Below are positions 60,001-64,000 of a DNA stretch of 64,000 nt, in pieces. The number at the start of each line of letters is the position of its first letter. Within the stretch, counting starts at the first letter, position 1. Both the position numbers and the translations under genes were made by a program. The notes below the pieces were generated by a model, which was given only the letters and a program-made list of their open reading frames with translations, was not told the DNA's origin and made no database searches. Source of the stretch: Chelydra serpentina (Eukaryota; Chordata; Testudines; Chelydridae); the NCBI GenBank assembly GCA_037349315.1, contig JBAIAC010000026.1:5704001-5768000 (forward strand), read 5' to 3'.

Positions 60001-62562
60001 TGCAGAGTACATCCATGAAGGTTTCATCGAGACATCCTTGGGATGGGATATTCTTACATATCCAAACAAACTGCTCCATATGGCTCTCCTTGCCTAGGGG
60101 AATGAAAAGCAGAGAACGCTACCTCTCTTTGCTGTACCGCTACCTCTTTTGGTAAGCGTACATTCATGCAAAGTGGATAGATGTGTCCTGTTAAGTTGGG
60201 GGCCCCATCACTGTAATGGGAAATAAATTTACACACTTACCCAAGGATCATTCTCCTGCACTGGGCAGGCTAGCCCTTGACTGCTGGGACTGACTAGACT
60301 GCAGTGGAGTCTCGAACAGGTCCTGGCTCGTGGCATAGCTGGACTCCCTGGTCACGTCCACCATCCTCCTCTTCCTCCTCCTTGTCCTCGTCCTCGCTGT
60401 TCAGGCCAGGGGCCTGTGGCACGGACTCCTTGGAAGTATCCACGGTGGTGTGCAGGGTAGGGTGACCAGATGTCCCGATTTTATAGGGACAGTCCCGATT
60501 TTGGGGCCTTTTTCTTATATAGGCTCCTATTACCTCCCACCTCCTGTCCTGATTTTTCACATTTGCTGTCTGGCCTCCCTAGCGCAGGGTGGCAATGGGG
60601 TCTCTGCCAAGCGTGACATGTAGTTCCTTGTAAAAGCAGCAGGTCTGCAGCTTGGCATTGGATTGACGGTTGGTCTCCCTGGCCTTGTGGTATGCCTGCC
60701 ACAATTCCTTTGCTTTCACACTGTACTGCTGCTGGTCCCTGTCATACCCCTTTCTCCTGCATCCTTCGTGCAATCGGCTCATCGATGTTGATGTTTCTGT
60801 AGCTGTCTCTCACAGTCTCTTCTCCCCACAGACCCAGGAGATCCGATACCTCCTGTCTACTCCAAGTCAGAGCCTGAATGGAGTGTGTAGCCATCATGGT
60901 CAGCTGCACACAAGAAGGGTGAGCTGCTAGGTGTGTTTACCAAGCTGAGCAATCAGGATAAAGTGTTTCAAAAATTCATAGGGCTTTAAAGGGGCAGGGG
61001 GCCTTCTGGTCTCTGTGACCCCTGGGCAGTGGAGCTCGCAATTATCCCTAAAGCAGTCAGCGTCTGGCATTGTGGGAAAGCTGCTGGAGGAAAGTTAGGG
61101 TCGACACTGGTAACGCAGTGTTTACATTCGTGCTGCATCAACGTCAGTACATCAGCCATAGCTCAATGCTGCTCGGGGAGGCGGTGTTGCTATGGCAGGT
61201 GACACTTAAAAAGCTGCAACAGCACAGCTGCACTGCTGGAGCGCGTCCATGAAGATGCCACCTACGCCGACAGGAGGGCATCTCCCATCGGTGTAGGTGC
61301 CCCACCTCCTCGTGAGGCGGTAGCTATGGTGATGAGAGAAGCCCTCCTATTGACATAGCGTGTCTACCACCAGGGGTTAGGTCAGCATAACTGCATGCTC
61401 AGGGTGTTTGTTTTTTAATTCCCTAGTGTCTCCTCCCCCTTCCTTTCAGTTTAGCTAATCTCCTCACAAAGCTACCCTCTTCCCCCCAGCTATCATGGCA
61501 CTAACCTGATATTCGCCATCATTCACACTGTGTGCACTGCTTGTATCTATTATCCCTTTCCACTCATCCCTTGTCTGTCTCGTCTATTTAGATGGTAAAC
61601 TCTTTCAGGCAGAATCTGTCTCTTCGGACACTGTTTATACGGTGCCTAGCACAAATGGGGCTCAGATTTCAGTTATGGCATCAAGACACTACCAAATGAT
61701 AAATAACAACAAATGCAATGTTAAGTTAAACATTCAAAAGTCTGGACGTGTGCGCCGGAAGCGACAATTGTAGCTCTGCCTCTTGTTCAAATGCATTCAA
61801 ATACCATCTTGATTTACATTACCGTGTACTATTTTTCATGTCTCCAGATGGATTAAAGATGGAGATAAGTCAAATAATTCATTTCTTGTAAAACATCAAC
61901 CCGATTCTAGTAACAGGTAATTTAGCTGTAAGGGACTATTACTAGGTAAGAGAAACAAGGAATTGCCTTCCTGCGGAATCAATGACGAGGCACCTCCCAA
62001 TTTATAATGTAACCCAAAAGGATTTGTAAAATATGGAGACATGTTTTAGTAACCGAATATAACATACCAGTGCACAGGTTTTGATCAGATCCCTGAAACT
62101 CACCTTTGACTCTGGGGTTAAACTAAAGACGCTGGGGAATGGCTGACCTCTCTCCAAACATGATTTACACTCCTTTTCTTTCCTAGATGGTACCTGGTAT
62201 TCCCAAAATGATGCTTTCTTTGAGCTAGTCCAGTCCTGGAGCCTTGCTCTGTCAATGCACCGCAATTATATACTGCTACTCCTGTTTGGAGCCCCACACA
62301 ACTCCACCGAAGTACCTCAAAAATCCTGCCTTCAGCACCTGCCTAACATCCTGAGCAGAGATTCTGGATTTCCCACTGAACTGCACCAAAACATTCTGCA
62401 GCAAACAAAAGGGTTTTTTTGAAAGAAAGGCTGAAAGCACAATCAGTACCTGAGTGGGCCTCACTGGGGGAGGACAAGATTCCAGCTGTTTGTTGACCTC
62501 TTTCATCTCTTGTTGGGGACGCTGCTGCACAATGTACTCGTAGGTGGTCAGTTTGTTCCACA
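38773..62562 (-). CDS. ZDHHC1: Palmitoyltransferase ZDHHC1, 3' part
   Basis: DHHC enzymes transfer palmitate to cysteines of membrane-associated proteins. The part in the window starts just after the last membrane span: [18 protein letters not shown] holds the family TTxE motif (TTYE), followed by [11 protein letters not shown], nearly identical to human ZDHHC1 as I remember it. Exons 62450-62562, 52254-52339, 43679-43772, 41814-41925 and 39170-39568 join in phase. The rest is a cytosolic tail with [19 protein letters not shown], a basic [14 protein letters not shown] segment, and a Ser/His/Glu-rich end. The last coding stretch (38773-39086) is in a shifted frame, so an 83-nt or 62-nt intron or an indel must be assumed. 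The catalytic DHHC-CRD exons lie above 64000. ZDHHC11 is the closest alternative; position next to TPPP3 argues for ZDHHC1. Confidence 0.9.
39170..39568 (-). CDS. ZDHHC1: ZDHHC1 exon, Ser/His-rich tail
   Basis: The acceptor CTTTCCACCTTCAG precedes 39568, and AA completes a Glu codon. The frame contains [37 protein letters not shown] and [12 protein letters not shown]. It stays open to a TAG at 39042, but a donor GTGAGC at 39169 (or GTGAGA at 39148) would allow continuation in the downstream frame. The lower boundary is therefore a choice. Confidence 0.65.
39569..41813. other. ZDHHC1 intron
   Basis: No gene. A dispersed repeat is noted separately at 40620-40965. The remainder is unassigned; the long minus frames overlapping 39600-40007 have no acceptor or motif that ties them to ZDHHC1. 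Confidence 0.5.
40620..40965 (+). repeat. Dispersed reptile repeat ending in poly-T
   Basis: The series GCATCCGATGAAGCAGACTG, CACGAAAGCTTATGCT and TTAGTCTCTAAGGTGCCACA followed by AGTACTCCTGTTC and a T run is a very common interspersed repeat in turtles. I do not know its class. Confidence 0.65.
41814..41925 (-). CDS. ZDHHC1: ZDHHC1 exon, lysine-rich
   Basis: The acceptor TTGTTTTCATAG and donor GTGAGTG bound 112 bases. It begins [16 protein letters not shown] and ends in phase 1 after ATEP. The basic cluster could bind acidic lipids or serve as a nuclear-type signal; that is a guess. Confidence 0.85.
42009..42453 (+). mobile_element. Solo LTR, 5-bp TSD
   Basis: It begins TGTGACGGAATAGGG and ends CACTCCGTGACA, flanked by CTGTC at 42004-42008 and 42454-42458. 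An AATAAA at 42364-42369 is placed as an LTR polyadenylation signal would be. No internal retroviral genes are present. It lies antisense in a ZDHHC1 intron. Confidence 0.82.
42998..43404. repeat. 35-bp minisatellite in ZDHHC1 intron
   Basis: About 11.6 units of GTGAGGGGACGGGAGAGCGT followed by GTCCAGGCGCACGAA; the central eight are practically identical, the edges carry GTATCC and GGTGCATG variants. Since 35 is not a multiple of three, successive units cycle through frames, giving false minus-strand proteins of up to 231 codons. Confidence 0.95.
43423..43515. mobile_element. Harbinger-type MITE fragment
   Basis: GGGCTGGTCTACACTAGACA with TAGATCGACCTAGCTATGTT at the left end matches the MITE termini seen elsewhere; the right end is missing. 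Confidence 0.55.
43679..43772 (-). CDS. ZDHHC1: ZDHHC1 exon DLSKFCVHN
   Basis: The acceptor TGTGTTTTAG and donor GTAAGTGGG bound 94 bases. The first base completes an Asp codon from the previous exon; 31 codons [18 protein letters not shown] to HTQ follow without a stop, ending in phase 0. Other frames do not fit the neighbours. Confidence 0.82.
44010..44560 (+). mobile_element. CR1 LINE 3' end
   Basis: It has the ORF2 C-terminus ([38 protein letters not shown]), the 3'UTR with GATTACCTGTTCTGTT, and the end GTATGGATGTTCTTATG. It is about 550 bp, 5' truncated, antisense to ZDHHC1. Confidence 0.92.
44575..44765. repeat. Degenerate pyrimidine-rich tandem repeat
   Basis: Four units contain TGCTCRCTCCTCTCYGCC or a variant, spaced 40-60 bases. 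It follows the CR1 end at 44560. No gene. Confidence 0.6.
44835..45948. other. Unassigned sequence with 154-codon minus frame
   Basis: A minus-strand frame at 45165-45629 starts [20 protein letters not shown] and is Ser/Lys-rich, then Tyr/Leu-rich. GGTACC or GTACC occurs often through 45060-45480. I recall similar sequence in turtle interspersed repeats but cannot name it. There are no splice signals linking it to ZDHHC1. Confidence 0.35.
45949..47735 (+). mobile_element. CR1 LINE, reverse transcriptase to 3' end
   Basis: It includes the C-terminal two thirds of ORF2 and a long 3' region ending AGACTAGATGATCATAATGG with TTCTTACCTTAAAGTCTATGA. The 3'UTR type (GGGTCGGGAAGGAATTTTCC) differs from the copies at 3477, 31160 and 44010, so at least two CR1 subfamilies are present. 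It is 5' truncated and has several stops. Confidence 0.92.
46025..46570 (+). pseudogene. CR1 ORF2 reverse transcriptase fragment
   Basis: A 181-codon frame with RT landmarks: [13 protein letters not shown] (region 2), [20 protein letters not shown] (catalytic Asp), [18 protein letters not shown] and FADDTKL, the YADD-type catalytic box. It ends at 46568-46570 with TGA; later frames 46706-46897 and 47098-47280 continue the protein after further stops. Replicative protein of a LINE, not active. Confidence 0.9.
47736..47997. other. ZDHHC1 intron, no feature
   Basis: Nothing recognised. Confidence 0.4.
47998..48292. mobile_element. Hairpin-rich Harbinger-type MITE, TAA duplication
   Basis: GGGTACGTCTATACTACC and GTGTGGACCAGCCC are the ends, flanked by TAA at 47995-47997 and 48293-48295. 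The two palindromes of the family are nearly intact. It lies in the 8.5-kb ZDHHC1 intron. Confidence 0.9.
48950..49285 (+). mobile_element. MIR-like CORE-SINE, split by a MITE
   Basis: CACTAACTCATTAATCGTCA, TGACTATTATCCCCAATTTA, GTTAAGTCACCTGTCCAAGG, CCACAGAGTGAATCAGCATC and CCAAGATTA...GAACGCAGGAGTTCC follow the order of MIR. It is interrupted at 49099-49214 by a young MITE; the join AGCCAAGATTAGAACGC restores MIR. Confidence 0.8.
49099..49214. mobile_element. TAGGGTGACC-type MITE, 8-bp TSD
   Basis: Ends TAGGGTGATGTCCCGATTTT and CTGTCTGGTCACCCTA; GCCAAGAT flanks it at 49091-49098 and 49215-49222. The same element is at 54400-54523 and 60458-60581. The 8-bp duplication suggests a hAT-type transposase mobilised it. 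Confidence 0.9.
50043..50565 (+). CDS. Harbinger Myb/SANT-like DNA-binding protein, exon 1
   Basis: The frame is intact from [20 protein letters not shown] (an ATG also lies one codon earlier) to a donor GTGAGT at 50566. The Myb/SANT-like trihelix has Trp at PAWTERE and AVWGDE, then [20 protein letters not shown] and [16 protein letters not shown], ending [13 protein letters not shown] near residue 100; an acidic HDDDNDAE stretch follows. In Harbinger elements such proteins bind the termini and help bring transposase to the nucleus. The second exon has been deleted, so a whole protein is unlikely. Confidence 0.75.
50671..51345 (-). CDS. Chimeric Harbinger frame: transposase N-terminus plus PGPYA domain
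   Basis: The 224-codon frame opens [20 protein letters not shown], has an acidic [10 protein letters not shown] stretch and reaches [13 protein letters not shown], the N-terminal segment of the transposase. After a proline run at the deletion join it enters another sequence: [49 protein letters not shown]. That part has a homologue on the plus strand at 59786-60097. No DDE catalytic core is present. Whether it is expressed is unknown. Confidence 0.6.
   Translation of the reverse strand: MEHDQITATVIAVMNTTRIVQEYMENENRELLEQQEARTGQHQPEDSDEDMETDLSQKRPPRKVDIMVVMGLVDTVERRFWAPPPPHIQDVRCTPSPHRVGHSGEDFRSATGKQPSRDGAPLNAPLIKFPYFNQVTMNDITLLRITQTDKERMLLECQQKPGPYATMLCKALIPDYVLLAWRGRVCYHGAQDMAALPRNLLHRLWEHIQEIFLEMSPEDFCSIP
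51799..53259. other. ZDHHC1 intronic sequence around the 52.3-kb exon
   Basis: Apart from the exon at 52254-52339 I recognise nothing. The region is AT-rich and lacks long frames. Confidence 0.45.
52254..52339 (-). CDS. ZDHHC1: ZDHHC1 exon EVDFYAG
   Basis: The acceptor TTCTTTTCAG and donor GTGAGTAC bound 86 bases: 28 codons from [17 protein letters not shown] plus two bases. Human ZDHHC1 continues EMEFY at the same point, which supports the direct join to the 62.5-kb exon. Confidence 0.9.
53309..53532. mobile_element. Non-autonomous hAT element, 8-bp TSD
   Basis: CAGGACCGGCTCTAGG and reversed right end CAGGGCTAGCTCTAGG are inverted termini; GTCACCCC flanks it at 53301-53308 and 53533-53540. 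A G-run near 53438-53480 fills the centre. It is of the same broad class as 25487-25921. Confidence 0.9.
54400..54523. mobile_element. TAGGGTGACC-type MITE, 8-bp TSD
   Basis: TAGGGTGACCAGATGTCCC to TGTCTTGTCACCCTA, flanked by CCTGCATT at 54392-54399 and 54524-54531. It is nested in the LTR-like element. Confidence 0.92.
54778..55011. repeat. Dispersed amniote repeat fragment
   Basis: GAAAATCAGTCTCAAGTTGG with GCACCCAAAACTGTAGGC at 54837-54885 belongs to a familiar interspersed repeat whose class I cannot give. Confidence 0.4.
55012..55195 (-). mobile_element. tRNA-derived turtle SINE, older subtype
   Basis: The minus strand reads GGGGGAGGGATAGCTCAGTT, GCTTGCTAAACCCAGGGTTG and TGAGTTCAATCC, then a longer middle with TGGTCCTGCTAGTGAAGGCA and the tail AGGTCCTTCCAGTTCTATGA. 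The tail differs from the three other copies, so it is another subfamily. Confidence 0.88.
55196..56409. other. ZDHHC1 intron, no feature
   Basis: AT-rich sequence with short frames. No exon or element was recognised. Confidence 0.4.
56772..57412 (+). mobile_element. CR1 LINE 3' end inside Harbinger
   Basis: A 170-codon frame (56812-57324) has [40 protein letters not shown] and [20 protein letters not shown], the ORF2 C-terminus, followed by GGTCCCTTCCAACCCTGAGA and TTCTATGATTCTATGATT. The frame is uncorrupted, so this insertion is fairly young. A ~20-base phrase (GTTGCCAAGAAGGCTAATGG) is repeated at its 5' end. Confidence 0.9.
57540..58612 (+). pseudogene. Harbinger DDE transposase
   Basis: The N-terminal part ([18 protein letters not shown], from 57552) is one frame off the main 241-codon frame at 57661-58386. 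In that frame lie [24 protein letters not shown] (first Asp, residue 108), [20 protein letters not shown] (second Asp, 147) and [14 protein letters not shown] (Glu, 229), the DDE triad of HARBI1-like enzymes. A stop follows, and the end [13 protein letters not shown] and [14 protein letters not shown] is in another frame, closing at 58610. Two frameshifts make it inactive. Confidence 0.88.
58850..58888. terminator. Convergent Harbinger polyadenylation signals
   Basis: AATAAA at 58850-58855 serves the plus-strand transposase; TTTATT at 58883-58888 is AATAAA for the minus-strand Myb gene. The two transcripts would overlap at their 3' ends. The copy at 24.6 kb retains the same pair. Confidence 0.6.
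59065..59540 (-). pseudogene. Harbinger Myb-like gene, C-terminal exon
   Basis: The exon seems to begin after CTGCAGCTGCTG (acceptor near 59510) and reads [55 protein letters not shown] and [16 protein letters not shown]. Charged heptad-like stretches suggest a coiled coil. It corresponds to 22830-23283. The frame is open to 59065. Confidence 0.7.
59786..60097 (+). CDS. Harbinger-associated PGPYA/PRNL frame, unidentified
   Basis: It has 103 codons: [64 protein letters not shown]. The chimeric frame at 50671-51345 has the same pattern at matched spacing, so the protein reading has probably been selected. It lies in the intron of the Myb gene on the opposite strand. The layout faintly recalls BEN-type domains; I would not assign it. 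Confidence 0.5.
   Translation: MVVILADTSRLRVTNTQRARLLLASQSHPGPYAANLCTAMMPAEVITDWAGKVSYGRERSKAAIPRNLQERIAEYIHEGFIETSLGWDILTYPNKLLHMALLA
60458..60581. mobile_element. TAGGGTGACC-type MITE in Harbinger Myb gene
   Basis: TAGGGTGACCAGATGTCCC to the degraded right end TGTCTGGCCTCCCTA. The flanks GTGCAGGG and GCGCAGGG differ at one base. It sits just after CACTTGGC...GCCACCCTG of the Myb exon and adds false frames on the minus strand. Confidence 0.88.
60582..60897 (-). pseudogene. Harbinger Myb/SANT-like gene, N-terminal exon
   Basis: From ATG at 60897 it reads [20 protein letters not shown] and [10 protein letters not shown], then a frameshift at a G run (near 60752) separates [15 protein letters not shown] from [20 protein letters not shown] and [12 protein letters not shown]. 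The order equals the exon at 50043-50565. It is disabled. Confidence 0.82.
61431..61725 (+). mobile_element. L3/CR1-type LINE 3' tail
   Basis: TTTAGATGGTAAACTCTTTC, GGCAGAATCTGTCTCTTCGG, ACGGTGCCTAGCACAAATGG and ACCAAATGATAAATAACAAC form the ancient amniote L3-type tail. The 5' limit is unclear, near the truncated Harbinger end. Confidence 0.65.
61726..62449. other. ZDHHC1 intron, no feature
   Basis: An 87-codon minus frame at 62002-62265 has no motif and is not needed by the phases of adjoining exons. No repeat was recognised. Confidence 0.5.
62450..62562 (-). CDS. ZDHHC1: ZDHHC1 exon with TTxE motif
   Basis: The acceptor TTTTCTCCCAG precedes 62562 and the donor GTACTG follows 62450. Two bases finish a Met codon, then 37 codons from WNKLTTYEY to RPTQ, ending on a codon boundary. 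Confidence 0.95.
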
Positions 62563-63170
62563 CTGGGAGAAAACAAAAAGACATTTCAGTGGATGGAACT
62601 CTGTCTGCTTTCTCATTAGGAGCATTAGAATTACTAGGCTGCTTAGTTAAGTGTGCATGCACACACAGCAAAGTCTACTTTCCCTCTGAATGGCAGGAGG
62701 AGCTGGTAAAAATACTACAGTCATTGTGAAAACTGTACTTCATTTGCACAAAGTAAGACTTTTTAAATCCTCCTGCCCCAGCCAAATCTAAACCAACTTT
62801 CACTGTGACACTCAAAGGCAGCAATCTCAGATAGGGAATATTCCTTGCTATACTTCATCTGTTTTTAGAGCTGGCCATAAACAGGCCACAAGAATTATTT
62901 GTTTAAATATTTGGGAAATTGTATTTCCCCTGACCCTTAACCTCATGTCCCAAAATGCTACACCGTTTTTGAAGTCTCTCTAGGCATTACTGTAATGCAA
63001 TTAATAAGGATAATAAATACAAATCTCTTTCACACTTATGGATCACAAATGCTTTTAAAACAAAAATCAACTAGGCTGAAAAACTTCCTCTAAAAAAAGC
63101 AGAGTAAAATTGATACAGCAGGTGAAAATCCTCCTTCATACAAAGGAAAGCCCATCTTTTGTATCAACAA
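62563..63170. other. ZDHHC1 intron, no feature
   Basis: AT-rich sequence up to the CR1 copy at the right edge. The preceding ZDHHC1 exon must lie beyond 64000. Confidence 0.5.
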
Positions 63171-63174
63171 TCTG

Positions 63175-64000
63175 CCAAGAATGACCTTGAGCAGATCACT
63201 ACAGACTATGTGGCTCTGGGAAGAAAGATGAAAGAGTTTGGGTGCAAGTGGTTGTCTTGTCCATTCTCCCTGTTGAAGGAAAAGGCCTGGGCAGGGACCG
63301 TTGAATCGTGGAAGTAAATGCATGGTTACGCAGGTGGTGTTCGTGAGAGGGCTTTGGCTTCTTCGACAATAAGCTGATGTTCCAGGAAAGAGGATTGCTA
63401 TGCTGGGATGGACTCCATCTATCAAATAGTGGGAAGAGCATCTTTGGACATCATCTGGCTAACCTAATAAGGAGAGCTTTAAACTAGGTCCTATGGGGGA
63501 TGGTGACAAAAATCTGGCCAACATGCATCTAGGCTCACGTAATGAAGACAAGGGGAAGGAGCTAGTTGCTTGAGAAGGGACTAGAAATCACAATTGCATT
63601 AAAAAGGCAAGAAGAAAAGCAACAGGGCAGTTTGCAAAATACTGTATACAAATGCGAGGAGTTTGGGGAACAAGTAGGATGAACTGGAAATCATGGTATA
63701 CAAAGAAAATTATGACTTAATTGGCATTATAGAGACTTGGTGGGACAACTCCCATGATTAGAGTACCAGCAATGAGGGATACAGCTTGTTCTGAAAGGAC
63801 AGATATGGGGGTAAAAGGAGGAGGTGTTGCACTGCATGTCAAGAATGTATACACTTGCTCTGAGGCCCAAGAGGAAGTGAGCAGCGGACCTGCTGGAAGT
63901 CTCTGGGTGAGGATAAAAAGGGGAAAGAATAGTAGTAATGTTACGGTGTGGGTCTAGTGTAGACCACCAAATCAGGAAGAGGAAGTGGATGAGTCATTCT
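63175..64000 (+). mobile_element. CR1 LINE: ORF1 esterase end and ORF2 endonuclease start
   Basis: In degenerate frames 63190-63487 reads VALGRKMKEFGCKWLS, then GLLCWDGLHLSNSGKSIFG and HHLANLIRRALN before a stop. The D-G-L-H pair fits the Asp and His of the SGNH-type esterase in CR1 ORF1. From 63590 on come KYCIQMRGVWGT, IIETWWDN-like IALQRLGGTT in another frame, and GVKGGGVALHVKN, the start of the APE-type endonuclease of ORF2. It runs past the window edge. Frameshifts are present. Confidence 0.75.

Larger units (their letters stand above)
56410..61430. mobile_element. Near-full Harbinger element with nested insertions
   Basis: The left end AAGGCCATGACTACACTACA is a degraded Harbinger terminus; the right end TTAATTCCCTAGTGT near 61430 appears truncated before its GTAGACC. 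In order it holds a CR1 insert (56772-57412), transposase on plus (57540-58612), convergent polyadenylation signals (58850-58855 plus, 58883-58888 minus), Myb C-terminal exon on minus (59065-59540), a PGPYA frame on plus (59786-60097), and the Myb N-terminal exon on minus (60579-60897). It occupies half of the 10.1-kb ZDHHC1 intron. Confidence 0.82.

Noticed and set aside
62002..62265. Possible extra ZDHHC1 exon (87-codon minus frame)
   Set aside because: The exon at 62450 ends in phase 0 and the exon at 52339 starts in phase 0, and human ZDHHC1 joins the same two residues directly. No need and no motif for another exon.

Overview
The window is nuclear DNA of a reptile, most likely a turtle. 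It has two vertebrate protein genes with GT-AG introns, several CR1 LINE copies, and four copies of a tRNA-derived SINE whose 3' end looks like a CR1 tail, a combination I associate with turtles. Harbinger and hAT DNA transposons and their short derivatives are abundant. Nothing here is prokaryotic: there are no operons, CRISPR arrays or ribosome binding sites.

The two genes lie on the minus strand. TPPP3 (tubulin polymerization-promoting protein family member 3) is complete: a 5'UTR exon at about 15.2-15.3 kb and coding exons at 10914-11101, 8078-8231 and 6762-6950 give 176 codons plus stop. ZDHHC1 (a DHHC palmitoyltransferase) is represented by its 3' half: five exons from 62562 down to 39568 with matching splice phases, starting at the TTxE motif after the last membrane span, plus a terminal exon whose end is ambiguous. 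The catalytic DHHC exons lie beyond 64000. Order and strand agree with the TPPP3-ZDHHC1 neighbourhood of human 16q22.1, as I remember it.

Layout: 1-4970, intergenic, with CR1 and hAT pieces; 4970-15340, TPPP3, carrying a 56-bp minisatellite in its probable 3'UTR and a 30-bp minisatellite rich in CACGTG in its last intron; 15.4-21.8 kb, spacer with hAT and Harbinger MITEs, tandem and inverted repeats; 22.4-27.5 kb, an old Harbinger element broken by at least four later insertions; 27.5-37.6 kb, spacer with CR1, an hAT relic, an LTR-type fragment and MITEs; 37.87-62.56 kb, ZDHHC1, whose introns hold two more Harbinger elements (49660-51798 and about 56410-61430), CR1 copies, LTRs, a MIR-like SINE and a 35-bp minisatellite; 62.6-64.0 kb, the next ZDHHC1 intron, with the ORF1 end and ORF2 start of a CR1 running off the edge.

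The genes themselves are ordinary. The least conventional material is the Harbinger family: two copies share, besides transposase and Myb/SANT-like genes, a further reading frame on the strand opposite the Myb gene with a conserved PGPYA...PRNL core that I cannot name. Many insertions can be ordered in time because target-site duplications are still readable. All assignments rest on reading the sequence and remembered families; no search was run.
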